Below, one piece after another: positions 20,956 through 31,036 of a stretch of 64,000 bases of DNA (its first letter is position 1; each line of letters begins with the position of its first letter). The stretch is from Yersinia entomophaga. Its GTDB lineage: Bacteria; Pseudomonadota; Gammaproteobacteria; Enterobacterales; Enterobacteriaceae. The position numbers were made by a program, and so were the translations under genes. The stretch is taken from NCBI RefSeq assembly GCF_001656035.1, contig NZ_CP010029.1, positions 296,410 through 360,409 on the forward strand. The letters run 5' to 3'. Under the pieces are notes generated by a model. That model was given only the letters and a program-made list of their open reading frames with translations, did no database searches and was not told the DNA's origin.

Positions 20956-21891
20956 TTAGTGGTGATGATGGTGAGCGCTAGCGGAAGTCGCGGCTTGATT
21001 AATATCGCAGTCTGGTTCTTCACAGTGCTGATATTCCATCTGAATCGTGGCGTGCCCAATCTGATAGTGATGCAGTAAATAATGCTGAATGCGTTGCAGC
21101 AACTCATCGTGATCGCGCGGCGGAATCACCTGCACATGCAAGGTCATCACCCGTTGTTCACCGACTTTCCATAGATGCACATGATGAACGTTACGGACTT
21201 CACTAATATTCAGGCAGAGCGATTTGCGTAATTTATCGATATCCACATCCTGCGGTGCGCCTTCCAGCAATTCATGAAAACTCTCTTTCAGCAGGCCCCA
21301 CGCGCTGCGTAAAACCAGCATTGAAACCAGCACGGACAAGATCGGGTCGATAGGCATCCAGCCGGTGGTTAAAATCACAATTGCCGCCACAATTGCCCCG
21401 ACAGAGCCTAAAAAGTCACCGATAACGTGCAGCATGGCAGCGCGGACGTTGATATTTTGCTCCTCGCCATCGCCGCGCAAAATCCACAGAGAAAATAAGT
21501 TGGCTAACAGACCAGCAACGGCGACGATCAGCATTGGCGTGCCCATCACCTCATGCGGCGTAAAGAAACGGCTAGCGGCTTCCCATAAAATAAATACCAC
21601 GATCAGTAATAACGCGGCTGCATTGACAAAGGCGGCTACCGTCGTTAAGCGCAGATAGCCAAAGGTATGGTTGGCGTCAGGTTTACGGCGAGAAAAGCGA
21701 ACCGCCATCAGTGCGATAAATAGCGCGGCTGAATCAGTCAGCATATGGCCGGCGTCTGCCAACAGAGCCAGTGAACCAGATAGCCAGCCACCTATCGCTT
21801 CCGCAACCATAAATACGGTCGTCACGATAAAGGCGATAAGTAGGCGCTTACTGTTACTGTTTTTCGGGGAGTTTGGAGTTGTTGTCATCAT
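20956..21891 (-). CDS. zitB: CDF-family zinc efflux transporter ZitB
   Basis: This inner-membrane Zn2+/H+ antiporter exports zinc. It is 311 aa with six helices. The transport-site pairs [10 protein letters not shown] (helix 2) and HVIGDFLGS (helix 5) are the HxxxD motifs of zinc-type cation diffusion facilitators. A cytoplasmic C-terminal domain follows (about 210-300), and the protein ends in SASAHHHHH, a His-rich tail that may bind zinc. It is convergent with pnuC, as in E. coli. Confidence 0.95.
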   Translation of the reverse strand: MMTTTPNSPKNSNSKRLLIAFIVTTVFMVAEAIGGWLSGSLALLADAGHMLTDSAALFIALMAVRFSRRKPDANHTFGYLRLTTVAAFVNAAALLLIVVFILWEAASRFFTPHEVMGTPMLIVAVAGLLANLFSLWILRGDGEEQNINVRAAMLHVIGDFLGSVGAIVAAIVILTTGWMPIDPILSVLVSMLVLRSAWGLLKESFHELLEGAPQDVDIDKLRKSLCLNISEVRNVHHVHLWKVGEQRVMTLHVQVIPPRDHDELLQRIQHYLLHHYQIGHATIQMEYQHCEEPDCDINQAATSASAHHHHH

Positions 21892-21972
21892 TCATCCTGG
21901 ATTTTGACAAAGCAATTTACGACAAAACCTAGCTGATACTTTGGGTTATCAAAACCATCTGCTGATGGTTTG

Positions 21973-24900
21973 CTAAGTGAGTATTGAAGATATCTTATTC
22001 AACTTATCAATTGTTTCATCTAGTATCTTCAATAACTGAGTATAGGTTTCCTCGGTAATTTTTCCTTGCTGGCATTGAATAACTACCTGCTGACACAATT
22101 CAGCCTCTGGCGCGTGCTGTAAAATCAGGAAGCTGCCTTTAGTTCTATGGGCGGCTTTCTCTATAGTGGAAAGAGAAGCATCTGGCTGGCTAAGTAGCTG
22201 TTTATCCTGGATGAGGGAATCGAGCAGCGTGCTAGTCAGTTTGTGCATCATCTCACTATTTTGATGCGCCAATGATTGGAGAGTTTTCTCCAGATCGCTG
22301 AAATCGGTCGGTGCAGCAAGAGTGGTCGCTTCCACACGTAAAATATTTTCAATGGCAGCCAGAGATATGGGTTTGGTCAGCCAGTGATCAATCGCCACTT
22401 TTCCCGGCAGAATTCGGGTGAATTCTTGCACATCGGCAGAACAAAGAATGATTTTTGCCGGAGCTTGATCTTGCTGACGTTCGATATAGCGGATGATTTT
22501 TGCCAGCGTAAAACCGTCCGGATGCGGCATATTGTAATCAATAAACAATAAATCAAAGGGTTGCTGGCGGTGGGCTTTAAGGAAATCTCGACCATTCTCA
22601 AACAATTCTGACGACATACCTAAGTGGTTTAGCTGTTGCTGCATAAGCAGTAAATTGGTTGGATGGTCGTCCACAACCGCGATTCTTAACGGTTGTAGCG
22701 CCGTCAATGGCACCTGCGATTGCTGTGACGGCAGGCTAACCGCCGGTTCTTCCTCTGTTAGGGTGGCGGGCAGGCTGATGTCTACCTGCGTACCCTGACC
22801 GTATACCGAGGTCAAGTTAATCTCGCCTCCCATACGTTCAATGATTTCTTTGCAAATGGATAAACCTAAACCGCTGCCTTGTACCGACAAGCTTTTGCTA
22901 TTTCCAGCGCGATAAAATGGCTGGAACAGGTGAGGCAGGTCTTTGGCGGCGATACCGCAGCCGCTGTCTTTAACCTGCAATAATAGTTTGCCGTGGGTAT
23001 CTGTTTGAGGCTGCCACTGAATATTGACGTTAATTTCTCCGCTTTGGGTGAATTTAATCGCATTGGTAATCAGATTATTGATCACCTGAAGCAGTCGGCC
23101 TCCATCCACCAAAATCGCCCCCGGTAAGGACTCACTCTGGCTGACAGCGAAGCTAATTGGGCGCATTCCCAAAAGCGGTTGATAAACGGCGCGGATATGC
23201 CCGATCCACGGTTCCAGTGGCGTCGGTTTAGGATTCAGTTGCAGGCTGCCGGTTTCGAGCTTGGCGTAATCCTGTAAGTCATTGAGCAAGCTCAATAAGG
23301 ATGAGGCCGAACTGTATATCACCGGTAAGTTATCCTTCTGATGATTAGCCTGCTTTAACTCCAGCTCCAGCAACCCCAGAATAGCGTGCATCGGCGTGCG
23401 TAATTCGTGGCTAATCATCGCCAGAAAACGACTTTTCTTACTATTGGCGGCCTCTGCCTCGCGGCGCGCCTGTTCCAACCAATTCCGCTCCCGTTGCTCT
23501 TTTCGCTGCTGAATGAAACGTCGTAGCAATACAAAGAGTAACCCGGCAATAATCAGCCCCAGTAAGGTTAGCAACCAACCGGTTTGCGGTATCATGCGAT
23601 TATCATTCACCGCATCTATCAAACTGCTGCGATCCGAGGTCCAGCCTTCGCGCAGCGATTGCAGAGTGGCTGGCGGAATTTGCAGCAGATTTTTATTGAG
23701 AATAGACAGCAATAGTGGCGTGTCACGGCGCACGCCAAACGCAATGGGATAAGCGATGTTGTTAGCGGCAAAGGCCAGTTTTATCGCGCCGGCATAGCGA
23801 GATAGGACAATAAAGTTGGCGGAAATTACGTTATCAATCAATGCATCGACCTGACCATTCGCCAGAGCATTGTAAAGGGCTTTACTGTTCTCAAAACTGA
23901 CTACGCTAAAACCGTCGGGAATCAGGTGTTGCCCCAGATTTCCATTCACTACGCCAATACTCTTCCCCTCTAAATCCTTCCAGGTAGAAATATTGTTAGC
24001 GTATTCGCTTACATAAACGCCCCACAAAGCCCGATGAATGGGAGTGGTGCTGTCGTATTGTTCTTTAAAACCCCGGGTTAATGGCAATACGGCTCGGAAT
24101 AATGCCTGTTTATCGCTGACCTGCTGGTCTGCCTGTTGCGGGTTGCTGCTCCAGACCGGAGCGAATTCCAGCCCGGTATTTTGAGCTATGATATTAATAA
24201 TATCAACGATATAACCATGAGGCTCGTCGTCAGAACCTCGATAGCTGAAAGGGTAGTCATTTTCGATTGCGGCATAGTAAATCCGCGGATTTTTCTTCAC
24301 CCATTCCTGTTCCAACTGCGAAAGGTCGGCGTTGCCGGTATCCAGATAGCTGGGAATTTTTTTGCTCCAGCGATTCTGAATAACATTGGCCATCGACATG
24401 GGCAAATTGCTGATAACCTGATCGAGCATCTCAATTAACGGTTTATCGGTAGAGGCAAAAACAAAGGATAAATTGCCTAATTTAATCGCGCTTTCAACCT
24501 GATAGATCTGCCCGAGCTGTAGCTGATCGATAATAAAACTGGCGCTGGTTTCATCGGCAATAAAGTAATCATTGGTGCCATTTAATAATGAGTAAACCGC
24601 CTGTAAATTACTGTCGAATAAGCGTACGTTGGCCGTCTGGCTATTTATTTCGTCATAAGCCTGCATACCGGTAATTTTGCTGATGGCAATTCGGGCATTT
24701 TCCGAGTTCAGCATAATGGAACGGTTATTTTGCCGGTTGCGCAGTACGCGTAAATTACTGACGTAATAAGGGGCAGAAGAGAACAGGTTAGGCGTAAAGG
24801 CATTTTGCGGTATGCCAAATAGCAGGTCGATCTGTTTGTTTTTAATTGCCAGATTGAGCTGCGCCAGATCGGTAAAGCCGTAAATGGCAATATGGGCACC

Positions 24901-25164
24901 GGTGGCTTGATGAATATAGTTTAGATAGTCGGCGTTCAGGCCATAGAGATCGTCATCAACGATAATATTGTAGGGGCTGAGGTTATCGCTCAAAATCCCC
25001 ACACGCAGGGTTTTGCCGTGCCAGTCATTCTTCAGCGTAGCAAAGGTCTGATCGGTGGGGACGTTGATGCTACTAACCAGATTATAGCGTACCGGTTCGG
25101 CGGCAATCGCTCCCGTAGGCAGGCAGAACTGAATAAGGGTCAGGAGCAACCAAATGAATTTCAT
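21973..25164 (-). CDS. EvgS/BvgS-type hybrid sensor histidine kinase
   Basis: This 1063-aa unorthodox sensor starts a four-step phosphorelay. It has a signal peptide (about 1-22), two periplasmic SBP_bac_3 Venus-flytrap domains (about 45-270 and 285-510) and one helix (529-549). There is no PAS domain; a short coiled linker leads to the kinase core. The phospho-His is H586 (MISHELRTPMH), the N-box NLITNAIKFT (697-706), and the G boxes DSGCGIA and GSGLGLSI. The receiver domain has D876 (FIDYNMPHPDG) and K931. The C-terminal HPt has H1006 in AAHRTKGSF. The start codon overlaps the regulator stop by 4 bases, the evgA-evgS order. The ligand is unknown. Confidence 0.92.
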   Translation of the reverse strand: MKFIWLLLTLIQFCLPTGAIAAEPVRYNLVSSINVPTDQTFATLKNDWHGKTLRVGILSDNLSPYNIIVDDDLYGLNADYLNYIHQATGAHIAIYGFTDLAQLNLAIKNKQIDLLFGIPQNAFTPNLFSSAPYYVSNLRVLRNRQNNRSIMLNSENARIAISKITGMQAYDEINSQTANVRLFDSNLQAVYSLLNGTNDYFIADETSASFIIDQLQLGQIYQVESAIKLGNLSFVFASTDKPLIEMLDQVISNLPMSMANVIQNRWSKKIPSYLDTGNADLSQLEQEWVKKNPRIYYAAIENDYPFSYRGSDDEPHGYIVDIINIIAQNTGLEFAPVWSSNPQQADQQVSDKQALFRAVLPLTRGFKEQYDSTTPIHRALWGVYVSEYANNISTWKDLEGKSIGVVNGNLGQHLIPDGFSVVSFENSKALYNALANGQVDALIDNVISANFIVLSRYAGAIKLAFAANNIAYPIAFGVRRDTPLLLSILNKNLLQIPPATLQSLREGWTSDRSSLIDAVNDNRMIPQTGWLLTLLGLIIAGLLFVLLRRFIQQRKEQRERNWLEQARREAEAANSKKSRFLAMISHELRTPMHAILGLLELELKQANHQKDNLPVIYSSASSLLSLLNDLQDYAKLETGSLQLNPKPTPLEPWIGHIRAVYQPLLGMRPISFAVSQSESLPGAILVDGGRLLQVINNLITNAIKFTQSGEINVNIQWQPQTDTHGKLLLQVKDSGCGIAAKDLPHLFQPFYRAGNSKSLSVQGSGLGLSICKEIIERMGGEINLTSVYGQGTQVDISLPATLTEEEPAVSLPSQQSQVPLTALQPLRIAVVDDHPTNLLLMQQQLNHLGMSSELFENGRDFLKAHRQQPFDLLFIDYNMPHPDGFTLAKIIRYIERQQDQAPAKIILCSADVQEFTRILPGKVAIDHWLTKPISLAAIENILRVEATTLAAPTDFSDLEKTLQSLAHQNSEMMHKLTSTLLDSLIQDKQLLSQPDASLSTIEKAAHRTKGSFLILQHAPEAELCQQVVIQCQQGKITEETYTQLLKILDETIDKLNKISSILT

Positions 25165-25769
25165 GGCTGTAGATCGTTAAATACGGCAATTAATTCAAGA
25201 AGATTCGCCGCCCCAGTTTTATTCAAAATATTCTTTTTATGCGTACTGACGGTTTTATTACTGATGTTTAACATTTGCGCAATATGCAAATTGGAGTTCC
25301 CTTTCGCTAATAGGCCCAATATCTGGATTTCTTTTGGCGTGAGATTATGTTTTTCATAATTATCTGCCGAGGTAACAAAAGAAATTTCTTCCGGGAAAGC
25401 GGTATTACCTGCGAGTACCTGGCCTATGGCATCTAACAGGTGAGTCATCTGGCTACCTTTGTGCACAAATCCTTGAGCACCGGCGCTGTGAGCCATTTTA
25501 GCGTATACCTCTGTCTCTTGCGAGGTATAGACGATCACCGGAAGCTCGGGGTAATGGCGTCGAATTCTGCGCAGGAATTGCAGGCCGTCTACTTGCGGTA
25601 AGCCGATGTCGAGGATCAGCAATTCAAAAGGCTGTTCGGCTAGACGCTGGACTGCCTGCTGGTCGTCGGAGACACTTTGCAATTGATAAGGAATGGCCGA
25701 TTGAAGCAGCGCGGCTTCAAGGGCGACGTGTACAACGGGATGGTCATCAACTAAGAGCAGCCTTGGCAT
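25161..25769 (-). CDS. EvgA/BvgA-type LuxR-family response regulator
   Basis: This 202-aa regulator is the likely end of the phosphorelay begun by the adjacent sensor. The receiver domain (1-120) has D8/D9, phospho-acceptor D54 (LILDIGLP) and K104. The C-terminal LuxR/NarL helix-turn-helix (about 138-200) contains LTPKEIQILGLLAKGNSN and NISNKTVSTHKKNI. It is first in the minus-strand operon, with its stop overlapping the sensor start. Targets cannot be read from the sequence. Confidence 0.92.
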   Translation of the reverse strand: MPRLLLVDDHPVVHVALEAALLQSAIPYQLQSVSDDQQAVQRLAEQPFELLILDIGLPQVDGLQFLRRIRRHYPELPVIVYTSQETEVYAKMAHSAGAQGFVHKGSQMTHLLDAIGQVLAGNTAFPEEISFVTSADNYEKHNLTPKEIQILGLLAKGNSNLHIAQMLNISNKTVSTHKKNILNKTGAANLLELIAVFNDLQP

Positions 25770-26121
25770 AGTGTCCTTTTATCCTCTGATATATATATCA
25801 TCCCAAATAATAACTTTGCTAAATTCATTATGAGTGAGATAAGTACAGACGAATAGGGAAATATTTATAATTGTTAATAAAATAACTAATTAAAATAAGT
25901 ATATTTCCTATAGATAGCAAACAAATAAGTATCAATGTTTCTGATCGGTAGATACAGGTTATTTTTAGCCGCATATGCGCCTGGCGGAGGGCTGGATTTA
26001 GGGACTGAACCTAAGTGGTATACCTAAAGCGATAAAGTAGATTTACAGCGTTCCATTGACAGGCTAGATTGGTTGAAACCTCAAATATGCAATGATTGTC
26101 ATAAGACTGAATGGAAGAGCT
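25770..26121. promoter_or_regulatory. Divergent AT-rich gap between the sensor operon and aroG
   Basis: This 352-base region must hold the promoters of the response regulator (minus) and aroG (plus). A TTGACA at 26056-26061 is a possible aroG -35, but no good -10 follows at 16-18 bases. A strong TyrR box pair was not found. The first 150 bases are very AT-rich (TATATATATC, TTAATTAAAATAAG). Confidence 0.5.
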
Positions 26122-27174
26122 ATGAATTACCAGAATGATGATTTACGGATTAATGAAATTAAGGAACTCCTGCCCCCTGTTGCGCTGTTAGAAAAGTTCC
26201 CAGCCAGCACTCGCGCGGCAGAAACCGTCGCTCAGGCCCGCAATGCGATTCATCACATTCTGCGTGGTGCGGACGATCGTCTGCTGGTGGTTATCGGCCC
26301 TTGTTCAATTCATGACACTGAAGCAGCAAAAGAATATGCTGCGCGCTTGCTGAAACTGCGGGAAGAACTGAGCGGTGAGTTGGAAGTGGTTATGCGCGTG
26401 TATTTTGAAAAACCGCGTACCACCGTGGGCTGGAAAGGCCTGATTAACGATCCGCACATGGATAACAGCTACGATATCAATGAAGGCCTGCGTCTGGCGC
26501 GTAAACTGCTGTTGGATATCAATGACAGTGGATTACCAGCTGCCGGTGAGTTTCTGGATATGATTACGCCGCAGTATCTGGCTGATTTGATGAGCTGGGG
26601 CGCTATAGGCGCGCGAACTACCGAATCTCAGGTGCATCGCGAGCTGGCTTCTGGCCTGTCTTGTCCGGTTGGTTTCAAAAATGGCACCGATGGCACCATT
26701 AAAGTGGCGATTGATGCGATCAATGCCGCGGGTGCACCTCACTGCTTCCTGTCTGTGACGAAATGGGGCCACTCCGCAATCGTTAACACTGCCGGTAACA
26801 GCGATTGCCATATCATCCTGCGCGGTGGTAAAGAGCCAAATTACAGCGCTGCGCACGTGAGTGCGGTGAAAGAAGGGCTGAATAAGGCCAATCTGGCAGC
26901 GCAAATCATGATTGATTTTAGCCATGCCAACAGCAGCAAACAATTCAAGAAACAAATGGAAGTTGGCACCGACGTATGTCGTCAGGTAGCTGAGGGCGAA
27001 AAAGCGATTATGGGCGTGATGATCGAAAGCCATTTGGTGGAAGGTAATCAGAGTCTGGAAAGCGGTGAGCCGCTGGTCTATGGCAAAAGTATCACCGATG
27101 CCTGTATTGGTTGGGAAGATACTGAAGTTCTGCTAAAACAGTTGGCAAACGCGGTGAAAGCCCGTCGCGACTAA
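26122..27174 (+). CDS. aroG: Phe-sensitive DAHP synthase
   Basis: This enzyme condenses phosphoenolpyruvate and erythrose 4-phosphate, the first step of aromatic amino acid synthesis. It is 350 aa from the ATG at 26122 (MNYQNDDLRINEIKELLPP), the E. coli AroG start; an upstream ATG at 26092 in frame would add ten unlikely residues. Family blocks VIGPCSIHD, RVYFEKPRTTVGWKGL, ARTTESQVHRELASGLS and IMIDFSHANSSKQ are present. It is called the AroG isozyme, not AroF or AroH, on overall similarity from memory and on its place next to gpmA. Confidence 0.95.
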   Translation: MNYQNDDLRINEIKELLPPVALLEKFPASTRAAETVAQARNAIHHILRGADDRLLVVIGPCSIHDTEAAKEYAARLLKLREELSGELEVVMRVYFEKPRTTVGWKGLINDPHMDNSYDINEGLRLARKLLLDINDSGLPAAGEFLDMITPQYLADLMSWGAIGARTTESQVHRELASGLSCPVGFKNGTDGTIKVAIDAINAAGAPHCFLSVTKWGHSAIVNTAGNSDCHIILRGGKEPNYSAAHVSAVKEGLNKANLAAQIMIDFSHANSSKQFKKQMEVGTDVCRQVAEGEKAIMGVMIESHLVEGNQSLESGEPLVYGKSITDACIGWEDTEVLLKQLANAVKARRD

Positions 27175-27218
27175 CAAATTGACGTAGAAATAGTGGGTAT
27201 CAGTGAGTACCGAGAATA

Positions 27219-27244
27219 AAAACCCCGCCGGAGCGGGGTTTTTT
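27219..27244 (+). terminator. Terminator shared by aroG and gpmA
   Basis: AACCCCGC and GCGGGGTT form the stem with a CGGA loop, flanked by an A-run upstream and a T-run downstream, so it can work in both directions. It ends aroG on the plus strand and lies 24 bases past the gpmA stop on the minus strand. Confidence 0.92.
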
Positions 27245-27267
27245 ATGGATGAAATTCATCCGGCGAA

Positions 27268-28020
27268 TTACTTCGCTTTACCTTGGTTAGCCACGGCAGC
27301 TGCTTTCGCTGCGATTTCGTCGGCATTGCCCAGATAGTAACGTTTGATTGGCTTCAGATTTTCGTCAAATTCATAAACCAACGGCACGCCAGTTGGGATA
27401 TTCAGCTCAAGAATTTCATCTTCGCTCAAATCGTCCAGATATTTAACCAGCGCACGTAGAGAGTTACCGTGAGCAGCAACAATAACGCGCTCACCGCTAG
27501 CGATGCGCGGTTTGATTTCTTCGTTCCAATAAGGAATAACGCGTTCGATGGTCAGTGCCAGACTCTCGGTCGTTGGCAGCTCTTTGTCAGACAGTTTTGC
27601 GTAACGCGGATCGTGTCCTGGGAAACGTTCGTCTTCTTTGCTCAACTCTGGCGGAGTGATGGCAAAGCCACGACGCCATTGTTTAACCTGCTCGTCACCG
27701 TATTTTGCAGCGGTTTCAGCTTTGTTCAGGCCTTGCAGCGCGCCGTAATGACGTTCATTCAGTTTCCAGGATTTTTCGGTAGGCAACCAAGCCTGGTCCA
27801 GTTCATCCAGAATGCTCCACAGGGTGTGGATAGCGCGTTTCAGTACGGAGGTGTAAGCGAAGTCAAACGTGAAGCCTTCGTCTTTTAACAGCTTACCTGC
27901 CGCTTTTGCTTCGGTACGGCCTTTTTCTGACAGATCAACGTCATACCAGCCAGTGAAGCGGTTTTCGTTGTTCCACTGACTTTCGCCGTGACGTACCAGA
28001 ACCAGCTTTGTTACTGCCAT
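27268..28020 (-). CDS. gpmA: 2,3-bisphosphoglycerate-dependent phosphoglycerate mutase
   Basis: This glycolytic enzyme interconverts 3- and 2-phosphoglycerate through a phosphohistidine. It is 250 aa. The catalytic H11 lies in [10 protein letters not shown], and the second histidine is in [15 protein letters not shown] near residue 184. A near-perfect Fur box lies 34 bases upstream of its start, in agreement with reported Fur control of E. coli gpmA. Confidence 0.97.
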   Translation of the reverse strand: MAVTKLVLVRHGESQWNNENRFTGWYDVDLSEKGRTEAKAAGKLLKDEGFTFDFAYTSVLKRAIHTLWSILDELDQAWLPTEKSWKLNERHYGALQGLNKAETAAKYGDEQVKQWRRGFAITPPELSKEDERFPGHDPRYAKLSDKELPTTESLALTIERVIPYWNEEIKPRIASGERVIVAAHGNSLRALVKYLDDLSEDEILELNIPTGVPLVYEFDENLKPIKRYYLGNADEIAAKAAAVANQGKAK

Positions 28021-28053
28021 AGTTCGAACTCCTCAGATGTCTAACTTATTCAA

Positions 28054-28068
28054 TGATAACTATTATCA
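28054..28068. promoter_or_regulatory. Fur box upstream of gpmA
   Basis: TGATAACTATTATCA matches the 7-1-7 Fur consensus TGATAATNATTATCA with one mismatch and sits within AATGATAACTATTATCATT. It lies 34 bases before gpmA, where it could overlap the promoter. Confidence 0.82.
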
Positions 28069-28235
28069 TTATATTGCGGGATTACTGCGAACAGCAATCG
28101 ATTGTGTTTAACCATAGCCAATTTTTTGCCGCAAAGTAAGACTCTTTGCCGAATCGATTCGTCTATAAGTCTATGCAGCGAACAAACGGGGTACTAAACA
28201 TACCCCGCAGCGCCACATCTAGCAATGAAACTGGA

Positions 28236-28571
28236 TTACGCAGCTTTTTTCAGGCAGGTGCTCATGAAGGTTTTGCGACTATCGCCTTTCAGATCTTTGG
28301 TTTTGGCTTCGGCGTTACAGGATTTCATTTTTTCCTGCTGCGGTGTCATTGCCGCCGGTGCCACTGGTGCACCGGCTTTCAGGCAGGTGCTCATGAATTT
28401 CTTACGGTCGTCACCTTTCAGCGCCTTGCTGGTGGCTTCGTGGTTACAGTCAGTCATTTTTTTCTGCTGTGCCAGTTGAGCCGGAGAAGGCGTTTTTGCC
28501 GTATCGGCAGCCATTACGTTTGCGCTGAGCAAAAGCCCCGCGGATAACAACCACAATGTAGTCAGGCGCAT
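28236..28571 (-). CDS. psiF: PsiF-repeat periplasmic protein
   Basis: This is a small exported protein of unknown function, 111 aa from the start at 28571, which has a GGAA ribosome site; a longer frame to 28631 is rejected. A signal peptide ends near residue 21 (ANVMA|AD). The mature part holds two copies of a Cys-x-Cys-spaced PsiF repeat (about 35-66 and 78-110), each ending in KFMSTCLK or TFMSTCLK after LKGD(D/S)RK. The E. coli relative is phosphate-starvation inducible; no Pho box was identified here. It stands alone between gpmA and the gal operon. Confidence 0.85.
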   Translation of the reverse strand: MRLTTLWLLSAGLLLSANVMAADTAKTPSPAQLAQQKKMTDCNHEATSKALKGDDRKKFMSTCLKAGAPVAPAAMTPQQEKMKSCNAEAKTKDLKGDSRKTFMSTCLKKAA

Positions 28572-28794
28572 AACATTTCCTTTTGGTTCAGTAAGCAGAA
28601 TGAATATCGATCCGTCGCGAGCCATTAACACAGGCTGATTTCACGATGAGAGATAGCTACCTCAAATCATGGAGTTGCCTGTTATTGGCTTTACGGATGA
28701 CTCTAAGCGTAGTCGGCGTCGTTGAGGAAGGGTAGGAACGGGCGAAAAATCAGTTATATCTTATGCCAGAAGGCGGGGTGGAAGGAAAGAAAAC

Positions 28795-28820
28795 TCTCCG
28801 TAAACAATATGTTACGGAGA
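28795..28820 (-). terminator. Intrinsic terminator of the galETKM operon
   Basis: TCTCCGTAA (28795-28803) pairs with TTACGGAGA (28812-28820). Read on the minus strand the hairpin is followed by GTTTTCTTTCC. It lies 34 bases past the galM stop. Confidence 0.85.
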
Positions 28821-28853
28821 ATGTGTGGTCGTGAATACTTTATTTTAAAGGTA

Positions 28854-29891
28854 TTACAGCGCCGTAAATTGATAAACCGTGGTCGCGCGGTAGCGTTTGT
28901 CCGGAGTGACCCAACAGTCGGGCTGTGGCCATTCCGGATGATTAGGGCTATCGGGTAAAAATCCACTTTCCAGCGCTATACCTGCATAATTAGCGTAAGT
29001 TCCGCCGAGTCGAGCCGGTGTTCCATTCAGGAAATTACCGCTATACAGCTGTATTGCCGGTGCGGAGGTAAATACGCTCATTTTGACTTTGCCATCGGCT
29101 GACCATACATGAGCCGCAGGGCTGTCGATTGCGCCGCAGGTTCGGTGGAGCAAATAGGCGTGATCGTAGCCTTTAACCCGTTGTTGGCAGGGATCTTTGA
29201 GGAAATCCTGTGCTAGCGTTTTTGGCTGGCGAAAATCCATACCGCTGTGTTCTACGCTGGCTAAAGGTTCCGCCGGAAGGCCTGTAGTGTCCACCGGCAG
29301 GTAACGATCGGCGAAAAGTTGCAGCCGATGTTGTCGTGCGTCGCGACTTTTACCATCCAGATTGAAATAGGCGTGGTTGGTCAGATTAATTGGGCAAGGC
29401 TGGTCGACCGAGGCCTGATAATCAATTTCCAGCCGATTGTCATCGGTTAACCGATAGTGAGTTTCGACGATCAAATTGCCAGGAAAACCCTGATCGCCAT
29501 CAGGGGAATGCAATTGATAACAAACCTGACGTTTATCCTGATGAATAATCTGCCAGCGCCGGGCGTGGAACCCTTCCGGCCCGCCGTGTAACTGGTTTGG
29601 ACCACTGTTGGCGACCAGAGGAAAAACCTGTCCGTTACGCTGCAATTGAGCCTGAGCAATGCGGTTGGCGTAGCGGCCCACGGTGGCACCCAAATAGGCA
29701 CCTTGCCGCGGGTAATCTTCCGGATTCGGGCAGCCTAGCAGCAATTCACGTCGGCCCCCATCGTTAAGCGGAAAAACAGCCGAAAGCCAGGTTGCGCCCC
29801 AGTCCATCAGGCTCACCGACATGCCTGATTTGTTGCGTAATTCGGTTAACTGGAACGGCTGGCCGTCCGGCGCTAATGCATTTTTCAGCAT
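28854..29891 (-). CDS. galM: Galactose mutarotase (aldose 1-epimerase)
   Basis: GalM interconverts alpha- and beta-galactose ahead of GalK. It is 345 aa from the ATG at 29891, which has an AGGAG site seven bases upstream and overlaps the end of galK by 7 bases. The catalytic region is conserved: [12 protein letters not shown] holds the active histidine, and [17 protein letters not shown] carries the catalytic glutamate. It is the last gene of the Leloir-pathway operon. Confidence 0.96.
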   Translation of the reverse strand: MLKNALAPDGQPFQLTELRNKSGMSVSLMDWGATWLSAVFPLNDGGRRELLLGCPNPEDYPRQGAYLGATVGRYANRIAQAQLQRNGQVFPLVANSGPNQLHGGPEGFHARRWQIIHQDKRQVCYQLHSPDGDQGFPGNLIVETHYRLTDDNRLEIDYQASVDQPCPINLTNHAYFNLDGKSRDARQHRLQLFADRYLPVDTTGLPAEPLASVEHSGMDFRQPKTLAQDFLKDPCQQRVKGYDHAYLLHRTCGAIDSPAAHVWSADGKVKMSVFTSAPAIQLYSGNFLNGTPARLGGTYANYAGIALESGFLPDSPNHPEWPQPDCWVTPDKRYRATTVYQFTAL

Positions 29892-31036
29892 ATTCCGGCT
29901 CCTGCCGAAGCCTGACAAACATAGAATGTTTCCCGCATACCGCCGGTTTTTTGCGGATATTCCAGAGCGACGGTCGCACGTACTTGCTCGACTAAATCCT
30001 GAGGCATCAGCGCGACAATGCAGCCGCCGAAGCCGCCTCCGGTCATACGGACACCACCTCGCTCACCAATGACAGATTTCACAATATCGACCAACGTATC
30101 AATGGCTGGCACGGTAATTTCGAAATCATCACGCATGGAGATATGAGACTCCTGCATTAGCTGGCCCATTAATGTCAGATCGCCAAGAGCCAGAGCATCG
30201 GCGGCAGCCTGCGTGCGCGCATTCTCACTAATAATATGGCGTGCGCGTTTGGCAACTATCGGTTCCATTTCGCTCTGATTGGCCCGGAACTGTGCCGGAG
30301 TGACGTCGCGCAGGGCTTTTACACCAAAGAAGCGAGCGGCAGCTTCGCATTGTTGGCGACGAGTGTTGTACTCGCTATCGACCAGACCCCGCTTTACATT
30401 GGAATTGATTATGACTACGGCGACGTTTTTTGGCATAGCAACCGGGCGGGTTTCCAGCGAGCGGCAGTCGATCAGCAACGCCTGATCCTGCTTGCCCAAT
30501 GCCGAGATTAATTGATCCATAATGCCGCAGTTACAACCGACAAACTGGTTTTCTGCTTCCTGACCGTTGAGCGCCAGTTCCACGCCGCTGAGCGGGAGCT
30601 GATAGAGTGCCTGGAATGCCTGACCTACCGCGACTTCCAACGATGCAGAGGAACTTAAACCGGCACCTTGAGGCACATTGCCGCTGATCGCCAGATCGGC
30701 ACCGCCAAAATCACGGTTTCGCAGCAACAGATGTTTCACCACGCCGCGCACGTAGTTGGCCCAGCGCAGTTCAGGGTGGCTAACGATAGGTTCATCGAGA
30801 GAAAATATATCTTGCTGGTTATCATAATCTGCGGCAATCACACGAATCTGTCGATCATCACGTTTCGCCATGCTAATAACCGTGGCGTAATCGATCGCGC
30901 AGGGCAGCACGAATCCGTCATTGTAATCCGTGTGTTCGCCAATCAAGTTGACCCGACCGGGTGCCTGAATGGTCAGGGCGGGTTCTTTGGTAAAAAATTG
31001 GCTAAAAACGGCCTGGGTATGTTGTTTTAAAGACAT
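29885..31036 (-). CDS. galK: Galactokinase
   Basis: This kinase phosphorylates galactose to galactose 1-phosphate. It is 383 aa of the GHMP family. The galactokinase signature [19 protein letters not shown] is near residue 28, the ATP loop [13 protein letters not shown] near 130, and the third motif [13 protein letters not shown] near 345. Its start overlaps the galT stop by one base, so the operon is tightly coupled. Confidence 0.98.
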   Translation of the reverse strand: MSLKQHTQAVFSQFFTKEPALTIQAPGRVNLIGEHTDYNDGFVLPCAIDYATVISMAKRDDRQIRVIAADYDNQQDIFSLDEPIVSHPELRWANYVRGVVKHLLLRNRDFGGADLAISGNVPQGAGLSSSASLEVAVGQAFQALYQLPLSGVELALNGQEAENQFVGCNCGIMDQLISALGKQDQALLIDCRSLETRPVAMPKNVAVVIINSNVKRGLVDSEYNTRRQQCEAAARFFGVKALRDVTPAQFRANQSEMEPIVAKRARHIISENARTQAAADALALGDLTLMGQLMQESHISMRDDFEITVPAIDTLVDIVKSVIGERGGVRMTGGGFGGCIVALMPQDLVEQVRATVALEYPQKTGGMRETFYVCQASAGAGIC

